A stretch of DNA of 64,000 nucleotides from Hymenobacter ginkgonis (GTDB lineage: Bacteria; Bacteroidota; Bacteroidia; Cytophagales; Hymenobacteraceae), in the NCBI RefSeq assembly GCF_009755225.1, contig NZ_WQKZ01000004.1, forward strand, positions 496,001 to 560,000, read 5' to 3'. The notes below the pieces were generated by a model, which saw only the letters and a program-made list of their open reading frames with translations, was not told the origin of the DNA and made no database searches. Position 1 is the first letter of the stretch, and the number at the start of each line of letters is the position of its first letter. The position numbers and the translations under genes were made by a program. This document shows, in pieces, positions 14,451-22,559 of the stretch.

Positions 14451-17045
14451 ATGCGCTTCATTACTACTTATTCTTCTCGCTCACGCTTCGCTCTATCGGC
14501 TATTTTTATCGCGTTCTCTCTTCGCGCCGCAGCGCAAACTGCTGTTCATGCGGATAGCATCACGGTGGCCATCGAGCCAACGTACGATAAAGTGACGGGC
14601 GTGCACCGGCGCCTATTAGGCGAGAGCTACCGGCAGCTCTGGGCCGCGCCGGTTAAGCTGAGAATATTTCACCTTGCTAGCGAAAAAGGCGGCCTGACAA
14701 TTCTGCAAAAAGGTGGGGGCTTGCAAACTAAGTCGTTGCGCATGCAGGATGCTACCGGGCAGCAGTGGGTGCTGCGCACCATTCAGAAATATCCCGAGCG
14801 GGGCCTACCCCCCGCCCTGCGGCCCACCATTGCCAAGGATATTCTGCAAGACCAGGTTTCGACGTCCCATCCGTATGCCGCCCTCACGGTGCCACCGCTG
14901 GCCCAGGCGCTGGGTGTGCCGCACGCCAACCCCCAAGTGGTATACGTGCCCGACGACCCGGCGCTGGGCGAATACCGCCAGGATTTTGCCAACCAGGTAT
15001 TCTTGTTTGAGGAGCGCGAGCCGCTGGACGCCGACAAAACCGACAACACGGAGAAAGCCCAGCAGCGGCTGCAAAAAGACAACGACAACCGCGTGGACCA
15101 GCAACTAGTACTGCGCGCTCGCCTGCTCGACATGCTGCTCGGCGACTACGACCGCCACGAAGACCAGTGGCGCTGGGCGCGCACCAAGGGCCCCAAGGGC
15201 AGCCTCTACGAGCCCGTGCCGCGCGACCGCGACCACGTGTATTACAAGCCTTCGGGCGCGTTGCCGTCGGCCTTGTCGCTCCACTTGCTGATGGCTAACG
15301 TGCAGGGTTACAGCGACCACATCCGGTCCATCAACCGCTGGAACGCCAAAGCCAGCACCTTCGACCGCTACTTTCTAAATGCGCTGAGCGAGGAGGACTG
15401 GAAAACGCAAATTGCTTACGTGCAGCAGCACCTCCCCGACAGCCTCATCTACCGCGCACTCCGGCAGATGCCGCCCAACATCTACCGGCTCAGTGGCTCC
15501 GAAATTGCCCAAAAGCTCATTGGCCGGCGCAATAGGCTAGACCGGCAGGCGCTGAGGTACTACCGCTTCCTAGCCCGAACAGTTGATATTCCGGCCTCCG
15601 ACAAACGCGAATCGGTGGAGGTGACGCACTTGCCCCAGGGCCAGGTGCAGGTCACCATTGCTAAGCTCAAGAAAGAAGGGGGGGGTAGGGGCGATGTTCT
15701 CTACCAGCGCACCTTCGACCCGGCCGACACCCACGAGCTGCGGCTATACGGCCTGGGCGGCGAGGACAGCTTTGCCGTGACAGGGGCGGCGCGCTCGCCC
15801 ATTCGGGTGCGCCTGGTGGGCGGGGCCGATGCCGACGTGTTTGCGGTGGGTAAGGAAGTGCCCCAGAAGCGCAAGGTTATCATCTACGACCGCTCGGACG
15901 AGGCCAATACGCTACCCGCAACCAGCCTGGCGCGCATCCACACCTCGGCCGATACCACCATCAATGCGTTTAATAAAGCCAGCTTTCGGTACAGCTACTT
16001 GCAGCCACTGCTGCTGGCGGGCTACAGCAAAGATTATGGCTTTCAGTTAATTGGCAATTTCATTTACCAGCACCAAGGTTTTCGCAAAGACCCCTACGCC
16101 TCGCGGCAAAACCTGCTGGTCAACTACGGCTTCGGCAATAGTTCGCTGCTGCTAAACTACACCGGCGACTTTAAGCGCGCCATCGGCCACAGCGACCTCA
16201 GCGTGAATGTGCTCTCGAAAGGCCCAAACTACAACAACAACTTCTTCGGCGTTGGCAACGAAACCGAGTTTGTCAACGCCGGCAACCGGCGCATTCGCTA
16301 CTACCGCAGCATCTACAACCTGCTCAGTGCCGATGTGCGCCTCAGCCACACCTACCAGCACTGGCGCCTGAGCGCGGGCATTACCGGGCAGTACTACACG
16401 AGCACGAGCGCCAAAAACGGCGACCGCTACCTCTCTGCCTATGCCGCCGAGCACCCCAGCGAGGAGGTTTTCAACAGCCAAACCTATGCGGGTGTGGTAG
16501 CCGGCGCCACCTTCGACACCCGCGACCGGGAGCTGGTGGCCCACCGTGGCGTGTATTGGACCACCAGCCTGCTGGGTATGAACCGGCTCGATGCCGACCG
16601 GCACACCTTCGGGCAGGCACTCACCGAATTCACGTTTTACGCCAATCCGCTGCGCGATTCTAGCTTGGTTATCGCCAACCGCACCGGCGCGGGCACCACG
16701 CTGGGCGATGCCGCTTATTTCCAGCAGCTAAAACTAGGCGGCGCCCAAAACCTACGCGGCTTCTACCTGTGGCGCTTCACAGGCAAGAGCATGGTGTACA
16801 ACAACTTGGAGCTGCGCTTTAAGCTGCTCGATTTCACGTCGTACCTCCTGCCCGGCACGCTGGGCCTAGTTGTTTTCAACGACGTCGGCCGCGTATGGTC
16901 GCCCAACGAGTCGTCGCAGCAGTGGCACGATGGCTACGGTGGCGGCCTCTACTTTTTGCCGGCGCAGCTGCTGCTGGTGCAGGCCGTGGTGGGCTTTTCC
17001 AAGGAAGGCGCCTACCCCTACATTTCGGCGGGGTTCCGGTTTTAG
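14451..17045 (+). CDS. BamA/TamA-like outer-membrane barrel protein with kinase-like N-terminal region
   Basis: 864 residues with a signal peptide (cleavage near LRAAAQ). The last 350 or so residues are beta-barrel strands of the BamA/TamA/D15 surface-antigen type, with KLGGAQNLRGFYLWRF (the RGF motif) and a terminal aromatic, GFRF. The N-terminal half is not POTRA-like. It has an N-lobe-like stretch around QWVLRTIQK, then GDYDRHEDQWRW at 231-242 and PVPRDRD ending at Asp261. This spacing resembles the DRHxxN and metal-binding Asp of CotH/HipA/PI3K-like kinases, with Gln in place of Asn. The kinase-like reading is inference. Phosphotransfer or glycan binding at the surface is possible. A strong terminator follows. 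Confidence 0.78.
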   Translation: MRFITTYSSRSRFALSAIFIAFSLRAAAQTAVHADSITVAIEPTYDKVTGVHRRLLGESYRQLWAAPVKLRIFHLASEKGGLTILQKGGGLQTKSLRMQDATGQQWVLRTIQKYPERGLPPALRPTIAKDILQDQVSTSHPYAALTVPPLAQALGVPHANPQVVYVPDDPALGEYRQDFANQVFLFEEREPLDADKTDNTEKAQQRLQKDNDNRVDQQLVLRARLLDMLLGDYDRHEDQWRWARTKGPKGSLYEPVPRDRDHVYYKPSGALPSALSLHLLMANVQGYSDHIRSINRWNAKASTFDRYFLNALSEEDWKTQIAYVQQHLPDSLIYRALRQMPPNIYRLSGSEIAQKLIGRRNRLDRQALRYYRFLARTVDIPASDKRESVEVTHLPQGQVQVTIAKLKKEGGGRGDVLYQRTFDPADTHELRLYGLGGEDSFAVTGAARSPIRVRLVGGADADVFAVGKEVPQKRKVIIYDRSDEANTLPATSLARIHTSADTTINAFNKASFRYSYLQPLLLAGYSKDYGFQLIGNFIYQHQGFRKDPYASRQNLLVNYGFGNSSLLLNYTGDFKRAIGHSDLSVNVLSKGPNYNNNFFGVGNETEFVNAGNRRIRYYRSIYNLLSADVRLSHTYQHWRLSAGITGQYYTSTSAKNGDRYLSAYAAEHPSEEVFNSQTYAGVVAGATFDTRDRELVAHRGVYWTTSLLGMNRLDADRHTFGQALTEFTFYANPLRDSSLVIANRTGAGTTLGDAAYFQQLKLGGAQNLRGFYLWRFTGKSMVYNNLELRFKLLDFTSYLLPGTLGLVVFNDVGRVWSPNESSQQWHDGYGGGLYFLPAQLLLVQAVVGFSKEGAYPYISAGFRF

Positions 17046-17068
17046 CCGCTGGCTGCAAGCGCCACGCC

Positions 17069-17132
17069 AAAGCCCCTTAAGTTGCCGAAGTTGCTACCGA
17101 ACGGTAACAGCTCCCGCAACTTAAGGGGCTTT
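17069..17132. terminator. Bidirectional terminator between convergent genes
   Basis: Perfect 17-bp arms AAAGCCCCTTAAGTTGC (17069-17085) and its complement (17116-17132) enclose a 30-base loop. It lies between the barrel gene stop (17045) and the azoreductase stop (17156), with A/T tracts on both outer sides. Confidence 0.82.
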
Positions 17133-17155
17133 ATACTTTATTGACTGCTAGCTTA

Positions 17156-17779
17156 CTACAGAACTTCTTCCGTTTGCAAAGCCTCTATCACTACGCTGTC
17201 CAGGGCTTTTTGCACGGCCGTGTCTTGTACGCCGGGGATGGCCAGGCCTTCTGCACGCACTACGGTCACATCCGTTATGCCAAGGAAGCCTAGAACCGCC
17301 TTCAGGTAAGGAGCCACAAAATCGTAGCCGGCCGATGGGCCTTCGGAATAAATACCGCCGCTCGACATAGCTACGTACACTTTCTTGCCGGTAATCAGCC
17401 CTTCGGGGCCACCAGCCGTGTAGCGAAACGTGATGCCGGCCCGCGCAATGTGGTCTACCCACGCCTTCAGCGTCGAGGGAATACCGAAGTTGTAGAGGGG
17501 CGCACCGATGACGATAACGTCAGCATCCTTGATTTCTTGAATAGCGTCGTCAGAGTGTTTGGCGGCCGCCTGCTGCTCGGGCGAGCGGCTTTCGGCTGGC
17601 GTGAAGAACGACTGCAATTTGGCTTCCTCCAGGTGCGGGAAGGGGGTAGTAGCCAGGTCGTGCACCTTTACGGTGCTGCCAGGATAAGCAGCCTCAAGCT
17701 TCTCAATAATACCGTTGCCGAGCTGAATGCTGGCCGACGCCGCTTTTCGCGGGCTGGAAATAATATGAAGAATATTCAC
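17156..17779 (-). CDS. azoR: FMN-dependent NADH:azoreductase-type flavodoxin-fold protein
   Basis: 207 residues from a GTG at 17779, giving VNILHIISSPRKAASASIQL, the flavin phosphate-binding start of AzoR-like proteins. Longer in-frame starts (for example 17941) would pass through a 27-bp inverted repeat and add unrelated residues. APLYNFGIPSTLKAWVDHIARAGITF is the AzoR signature surrounding the flavin and substrate pocket. It should reduce quinones or azo compounds with NADH in the cytoplasm, acting as a dimer. It is monocistronic, with a terminator just downstream and an unusual hairpin in its 5' region. Confidence 0.85.
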   Translation of the reverse strand: MNILHIISSPRKAASASIQLGNGIIEKLEAAYPGSTVKVHDLATTPFPHLEEAKLQSFFTPAESRSPEQQAAAKHSDDAIQEIKDADVIVIGAPLYNFGIPSTLKAWVDHIARAGITFRYTAGGPEGLITGKKVYVAMSSGGIYSEGPSAGYDFVAPYLKAVLGFLGITDVTVVRAEGLAIPGVQDTAVQKALDSVVIEALQTEEVL

Positions 17780-17834
17780 GAGATAAAAAATGACAGTGGC
17801 CCGTGGGCCGGTAAAAAGGAAGTAATTGTGGATG

Positions 17835-17909
17835 GGCCCCGTGCCCAACGGCTTGCGGCGTACCTCGCTAAGAAGCTTTAGCACGCCGCAAGCCGTTGGG
17901 CACGGGGCC
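17835..17909. repeat. Perfect 27-bp inverted repeat upstream of azoR
   Basis: Left arm 17835-17861 and right arm 17883-17909 are exact reverse complements, beginning GGCCCCGTGCCCAACGG. The 21-bp loop contains a smaller GCTAA/TTAGC pair. The sequence does not match the other palindrome family in the window. It is the main feature of the 429-bp stretch between azoR (start 17779) and serBA (start 18209). The rest of that stretch is comparatively AT-rich, with a weak CCACT/AGTGG stem at 17981 and no gene I can support. Confidence 0.8.
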
Positions 17910-18195
17910 GTCATCTGTATATACATTATATGTACCAACATTGTTTAACGTTGATAGTTGCTAGCTATCGGCAGTATCCTCCACTCTGAGTGGTTTTTGA
18001 TAAGCGGTTGCTGGCACGCGGGGCTGCAATTGGAATTAAATGTTTATAAAAAAGGCACTTGCATAAAATAACCCGTTGATAAAAGACCCGAGAAACTAGC
18101 TCGCCAGCCTTTTTTATTCGATTAAAAAAATCAGTACAGTCCCGCTTTTTTGCAAACAAGTCAGTGCTTACAAGCTACTGGCCCGGCGCCCGCCC

Positions 18196-18203
18196 CATCT
18201 TTG
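18196..18203 (+). promoter_or_regulatory. Candidate -7 element CATCTTTG (serBA)
   Basis: One mismatch to TAnnTTTG, ending 5 bp before the ATG at 18209. If real, the message would begin at or next to the start codon. Confidence 0.35.
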
Positions 18204-18208
18204 TGCCC

Positions 18209-20110
18209 ATGCCCGACGCTGCTACCCCCCTGCCCTACCTCGTCTTCGACTTCGACTCCACCTTTACACAAGTCGAGGGCCTCGATGAGCTTGCTGCCAT
18301 TGCCTTGCAAGGCCAGCCTGACCAGGCCGAGCGCGTGGCCGCCATCAAAGCCCTCACCGACCGCGGCATGGCCGGCGAAATCGGCTTCCAGGAGTCGCTG
18401 GCCAAGCGGCTAGCGTTGCTGGGGGCGCACCAGCGGCACTTAGCCCCGCTGGTAGCCCACCTGCAAACGAAGGTGAGCGAGAGTATTCGGCGCAATGGCG
18501 ACTTTTTTCGGCAGTATGCCAACCGCATCTACGTGGTGAGCAGCGGGTTTCGGGAGTTTATCGAGCCGGTAGTGGCCGAGTTTGGCATCGGGGCCAGCCA
18601 CGTGCTGGCCAATACCTTCACCTTCGACGAGGGGGGTAGCATCACGGGCTGCGACCCCGAAAACGTGCTGAGCCGCGACGGCGGCAAAATTCAGCAGCTG
18701 CGCGACTTGCAGCTAGACGGCCCGGTGTACGTGCTCGGCGATGGCTACACCGATTACCAAATTCGGGAGGCTGGCTTGGCCAATCGCTTCTACGCCTACA
18801 CCGAAAACGTGGCGCGCCCCACCGTGGTGGCCCGCGCCGACGAAGTGCTGCCGACCTTTGACGAGTTTTTATATCAATTGAAGCTACCCATGACGCTGAG
18901 CTATCCCAAAAACCGCATCAAGGTTTTGCTATTAGAAAACCCCGACGCCCGCGCCGCCGAGCTGTTTCGCCAGGAAGGCTACCAGGTGGAGGAAGTGAAG
19001 GGTGGGCTGGATGAGGACGAGCTGATAGCCCGTATCGAGGGCGTCAGCATCCTCGGCATTCGGTCTAAAACGCAGGTAACCAAGCGCGTGCTTGACGCCG
19101 CCAACCGCCTCATCGGCATCGGCGCATTTTGCATCGGCACCAATCAGATTGACCTCGCAGAAGCCATGCGCAAGGGCGTGGCCGTGTTCAACGCGCCGTT
19201 TTCGAACACGCGCTCGGTGGTAGAGCTGGCGCTGGGCGAAATTATCGTGCTGGCCCGCCGCATTCCGGAGAAAAACCCCAAAATGCACCTGGGCGAGTGG
19301 GACAAGTCGGCCAGCGGCTCGTTCGAGATTCGGGGCAAGACGCTGGGCATCATTGGCTATGGCAATATCGGCTCGCAGCTGTCGGTAGTGGCCGAGGCGG
19401 TGGGCATGAAGGTGCTCTACTACGACGTGGCCGAAAAGCTTCAACTCGGCAACGCCGTGAAGTGCAAAACCCTCGACGAGCTCCTACCCCAGGCCGACGT
19501 GGTGACGCTGCACATCGACGGCCGCCCCGACAACCAAGACTTCTTCGGTGCGAAGGAATTTGCCCTCATGCGGAAGGGCGCGCTGTTTCTCAACAACGCC
19601 CGCGGCCATGTGGTGGATGTGCCGGCGCTGGCCGCCGCCTTGCGCAGCGGCCACCTCGGTGGGGCGGCCGTCGATGTGTTTCCCTACGAGCCAAAAAACA
19701 ACGGCGAGAGCTTCGAGAATGAGCTACGCGGCCTACCCAACGTGCTCCTTACCCCCCACATTGGCGGCAGCACAGCCGAGGCCCAGCGCAACATCGCCGA
19801 ATTTGTGCCCGAGCGCATTATGGAGTACGTGAACACGGGCAACACCCAGCAGAGCGTCAATTTTCCCAACATTCAATTGCCCTTGCAGCAGGCGCACCGC
19901 CTCATCCACATCCACGCCAACGTGCCGGGTGTACTGGCCAAAATCAACAACGTGCTGGCCACACACCACGTCAATATTTTGGGTCAGTACTTGAAAACCA
20001 ATGAATTGATTGGCTACGTGATTACCGACATCAACCGCGAGTACGACCAAGACGTAATTCAGGCCCTGCGCGAAGTCGAGCACACCATCAAGTTTCGGGT
20101 GTTGTATTAG
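18209..20110 (+). CDS. serB-serA: Fused phosphoserine phosphatase / 3-phosphoglycerate dehydrogenase
   Basis: 633 residues joining the third and first enzymes of serine synthesis. Residues 1-225 are a HAD phosphatase: DFDST (nucleophile Asp14, Asp16), SSGF at 111-114, Lys160 and GDGYTD at 177-182. From about 235 onward it is a D-2-hydroxyacid dehydrogenase: NAD motif IIGYGNIG near 380, substrate loop NAPFSNTRSVVELALGE, catalytic His in LLTPHIGGSTAEAQ, and a C-terminal ACT domain (IHIHANVPGVLAKIN) likely to sense serine. The ATG at 18209 begins the phosphatase cleanly; an earlier in-frame ATG at 18164 adds no conserved sequence. serC is not nearby. The fusion is intact. Confidence 0.9.
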   Translation: MPDAATPLPYLVFDFDSTFTQVEGLDELAAIALQGQPDQAERVAAIKALTDRGMAGEIGFQESLAKRLALLGAHQRHLAPLVAHLQTKVSESIRRNGDFFRQYANRIYVVSSGFREFIEPVVAEFGIGASHVLANTFTFDEGGSITGCDPENVLSRDGGKIQQLRDLQLDGPVYVLGDGYTDYQIREAGLANRFYAYTENVARPTVVARADEVLPTFDEFLYQLKLPMTLSYPKNRIKVLLLENPDARAAELFRQEGYQVEEVKGGLDEDELIARIEGVSILGIRSKTQVTKRVLDAANRLIGIGAFCIGTNQIDLAEAMRKGVAVFNAPFSNTRSVVELALGEIIVLARRIPEKNPKMHLGEWDKSASGSFEIRGKTLGIIGYGNIGSQLSVVAEAVGMKVLYYDVAEKLQLGNAVKCKTLDELLPQADVVTLHIDGRPDNQDFFGAKEFALMRKGALFLNNARGHVVDVPALAAALRSGHLGGAAVDVFPYEPKNNGESFENELRGLPNVLLTPHIGGSTAEAQRNIAEFVPERIMEYVNTGNTQQSVNFPNIQLPLQQAHRLIHIHANVPGVLAKINNVLATHHVNILGQYLKTNELIGYVITDINREYDQDVIQALREVEHTIKFRVLY

Positions 20111-20141
20111 CATAATAGCTCGGGCAGTATAGTCCAAGCTA

Positions 20142-20504
20142 CTAATTTTCGACGGGTTGCTGAATGGCTGACACCGCAGGCGGCAAGTGGAGGGCCTGTT
20201 GAAAAGGCACTTGCCGCAACTCGGCCATCGAAATACTGGCCTTCAATTCGGTTTGAAGCTCTCCTAACAGCTCCATGGCCTGCGCTGCGGGACACCGAAA
20301 CTTGCGCATAATGTAGCCAGTTGCCAAGCCTACCCACTGGTCGATGCTTTGGTGAATGAGCAACAGGTCAGCGTCGGGGGTCTCATGCAGGTGCGGCTGC
20401 TGGGCCAGCCGGTCCTCTTCCTCCAGGTGCAGCCGAACGGCATTCATTGCCAGCGTAAAAAGGGTTTTATCGCGGCGCAATTGGCGCAGGCGGGGGGTAG
20501 CCAT
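20142..20504 (-). CDS. Hypothetical protein, mostly helical
   Basis: 120 residues; family not recognised. It is rich in Leu, Gln, Glu and Ala, with no signal peptide or membrane segment, and probably alpha-helical. A Cys-containing stretch YIMRKFRCPAAQAME lies in the middle. It is convergent with serBA (31-bp gap) and divergent from the frameshifted gene at 20584. Coding potential is supported by codon pattern and a single clear ATG at 20504, but by no homologue I know. Confidence 0.5.
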   Translation of the reverse strand: MATPRLRQLRRDKTLFTLAMNAVRLHLEEEDRLAQQPHLHETPDADLLLIHQSIDQWVGLATGYIMRKFRCPAAQAMELLGELQTELKASISMAELRQVPFQQALHLPPAVSAIQQPVEN

Positions 20505-20583
20505 AAAAGCTTGGGTAAAGTAGCCGGAAAGGCAGCAAAGGTAGAATAGGCATGACGGGCGGCCACGTAGTTTTATGGTCGCT

Positions 20584-21001
20584 ATGCACCCCTTTGAAAT
20601 TCATTTGACTACCAGTGCGCTGCCGCCGACCCAGTTGGCCAGCTTTGTAGCGGCAAACGCTGGCCGCCCTAGCCAAAGAATGCGCGGCCGATAACACCAA
20701 TCTCGGCCGCCTGCGTTGGCTGCTGGCTGGTAATCTGGCACCACTTTTCGCCGACCAACGTGTGAGTGACGCTTGGCTGGGGTGGCGGTACAGCCGACCT
20801 TCTGGCCATAGGTTGGCCGGCTTCTACCACGAGTGGGCCGGCACTATCACTTCCCCTAATTTACTGCCCCAGGACCTGGCCGATTTTCAACTGCTGCTGC
20901 AAGACACTTTCCGGCACGCTGGCTTCGGGGCGGAGTTGGCGGGGCTACCAGCTGCGCCCCCACTGCCGGATACTGGGTTTTGGAAAGGATTATTCAAATA
21001 A
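20584..21001 (+). pseudogene. Frameshifted hypothetical gene
   Basis: An ATG at 20584 reads MHPFEIHLTTSALPPTQLASF and then runs into a stop at about 20694. Shifting frame between about 20640 and 20655 restores a long reading frame: RQTLAALAKECAADN, LRWLLAGNLAPLFADQ, GWRYSRPSGHRLAGFYHEWA, ending GFWKGLFK at 21001. The two halves join naturally, so one intact gene of about 138 codons was probably broken by a small indel, or there is a sequencing error. Family not recognised. It sits at the edge of the restriction locus. Confidence 0.6.
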
Positions 21002-21021
21002 GACCTGCATAGTGGCTACCC

Positions 21022-21972
21022 TTAAGGCATAAATAAACCGTTGTGGTGCTGCAAGTATTGCAGAGCAGGTTGGTCAGCCAGTAGCTTAGGCAGCACTTTC
21101 AGTTGCTCGCCGTGGAAGCGGTAATACTCTTTGCCATTTTGAAATTCCTCCTTGATGCGCGAGCTGATGAGCACCGCTTTATCATCGGCATCAATCGTAA
21201 TGTAGTGCTTATCGAAGAGCTTGTGCAGGTCGGAGCGCAGCAGCAGGCCATTGCCTACCGAGTTTGGCCCGGCCTGCGAAAAGGGCTGAATATGGGCGGC
21301 TTCCAACACAGGCAGCGTTTTTTCACCCGAGATGGCGCACTTCTTCTCATACGCTTGCGTCACGAGCGCCCGGAAAGCGCCTTGGCCCACGCGCACTTTA
21401 GTTAGTGCCTCGCGGTAAATGCCCGGCGACTCTAGCGCCATGGCATCAGTGGCTAGCTCGCGGGTGAAGGCATCTTGCTGGTAGCGCAGTTGGGTGGCAC
21501 TCACGGCAGCCCAAAGCTGAGCGCCTACCGGCTCCTTGGTGTCGTACACTTTGCCGGTTACAATGGAGTTGCCCCAGCTTTCGGGAGCGGGTATCCAGTC
21601 AGGCTTGCGAAAGAAGACAGGTGCGGTCAGTACCAAGCAGCTAATCAGTGGGTTCACTTCGGGCGACTTGCCATTAGCAACGCGGTATTTCTGAATAGCT
21701 TGGGCAAAATCCTGGTAGCTGCCGAAACCGTTGCGCGGGCCAAACATGTCCCAAGCCATCGAGATAGGCAGGTCAATCTGGTTGGTAAAAAAGCCTATCC
21801 CTGCAATGCAGTGGTAGGGCTTCTTAAGCTTCAACAGGAAGGGCGCACCCGACGGCACGGCCCCAAACTTGGTGCCGCCACCCAGCGGCTTCCAGAAATT
21901 GACATCCTCCCGCGGCTCTCGGCGCAAAAAGTCAAACCAATTGTAGTCTGTTACGCCAACGTAGAAATTCAT
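21022..21972 (-). CDS. Predicted HNH restriction endonuclease
   Basis: 316 residues from the ATG at 21972; an ORF upstream to 22155 has no conserved content. The C-terminal nuclease is a clear HNH: KKCAISG, EAAHIQPFSQAG, then NGLLLRSDLHKLFDKHYITI. The N-terminal half (YVGVTDYNWFDFL, GVPFLFK-like GAPFLLKLK, GFFTNQIDLPISMAWDMFG) resembles the PUA/EVE-like reader domain of COG3440-type predicted restriction endonucleases, which may sense modified bases. It follows the small HTH gene by 95 bp on the same strand and is divergent from res-mod. A role in restriction is inferred from architecture and neighbours. Confidence 0.8.
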   Translation of the reverse strand: MNFYVGVTDYNWFDFLRREPREDVNFWKPLGGGTKFGAVPSGAPFLLKLKKPYHCIAGIGFFTNQIDLPISMAWDMFGPRNGFGSYQDFAQAIQKYRVANGKSPEVNPLISCLVLTAPVFFRKPDWIPAPESWGNSIVTGKVYDTKEPVGAQLWAAVSATQLRYQQDAFTRELATDAMALESPGIYREALTKVRVGQGAFRALVTQAYEKKCAISGEKTLPVLEAAHIQPFSQAGPNSVGNGLLLRSDLHKLFDKHYITIDADDKAVLISSRIKEEFQNGKEYYRFHGEQLKVLPKLLADQPALQYLQHHNGLFMP

Positions 21973-22067
21973 AGCTGGGCAGGAGAAGTGTGTAAAACGA
22001 AGTGGCACTCCATTTCCGCGTGGGCAACGATAAACGGAGCGCCACTCCGTATTTATAGATTTATAGG

Positions 22068-22421
22068 CTACTTGCTGCGCTCGGCCAGCAGGGCGGCGTA
22101 CTTCTCCTGAAGCTCGGTGTAGAGAGCATACACGTGCAGGAGCTTGTTTTTGCAATCGTCGAGCGTGTCTAGTTGATACGCCGGCGTAGGCTCAGCCACG
22201 GCCGAACCAACCGGCGGCGCCAGTTCGCGAAAATCCTGGGCGAAATCATGCCGGATGAGCGCGCCCACTTGCTCGATAAAGGCAAACGATAGGTTGGGCT
22301 CCTCGAAGCGACGGTAGAGAGTGGGCCGGCTGATGCCCAGTTCCTGGTAGAGCTTGGTGATTTTGACGCCGCTCTTGAGTACGGCCTCTTTCACGACTTC
22401 GCCGCGGTGCTGCTTGGCCAT
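22068..22421 (-). CDS. Small HTH regulator of the restriction locus
   Basis: 117 residues. The N-terminal third is a helix-turn-helix: VVKEAVLKSG, ITKLYQELGISRPTLYRRFE (recognition helix TLYRRF). The C-terminal half is helical and could form a coiled coil (CKNKLLHVYALYTELQEKYA). The size and position, divergent from res and ahead of the HNH gene, suit a controller protein for a restriction system. Three TGAGACA half-sites lie in the 138-bp divergent region, two overlapping the candidate -7 elements. Autoregulation and control of res-mod are inferred. Confidence 0.72.
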   Translation of the reverse strand: MAKQHRGEVVKEAVLKSGVKITKLYQELGISRPTLYRRFEEPNLSFAFIEQVGALIRHDFAQDFRELAPPVGSAVAEPTPAYQLDTLDDCKNKLLHVYALYTELQEKYAALLAERSK

Positions 22422-22441
22422 AAGAAGAAAGCAAATGGGAC

Positions 22442-22549
22442 TGAGACAAAAGTGAGTAGTTTTTACCTCAGCATATTTTCCATTATCTGACTATAATCTT
22501 TACAATAGAAGAATTTTTGAGACATTTATGTATCATATTTGTCTCAAAA
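22442..22549. promoter_or_regulatory. Divergent operator/promoter region with three TGAGACA half-sites
   Basis: TGAGACAAAA occurs at 22442-22451. TTTTGAGACA (22515-22524) and TGTCTCAAAA (22540-22549) form a perfect 10-bp inverted repeat with a 15-bp spacer. The minus-strand candidate -7 element CACTTTTG (22447-22454, for the HTH gene) overlaps the first site. The plus-strand CATATTTG (22534-22541, for res) overlaps the third. Both are one mismatch from TAnnTTTG. The layout suggests one protein represses both directions. Confidence 0.6.
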
Positions 22550-22559
22550 GCTCTTCTCT

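Noticed and set aside
17965..18159. 64-codon minus-strand frame between azoR and serBA
   Set aside because: The composition is AT-rich with many rare residues and no known motif or partner; likely chance.
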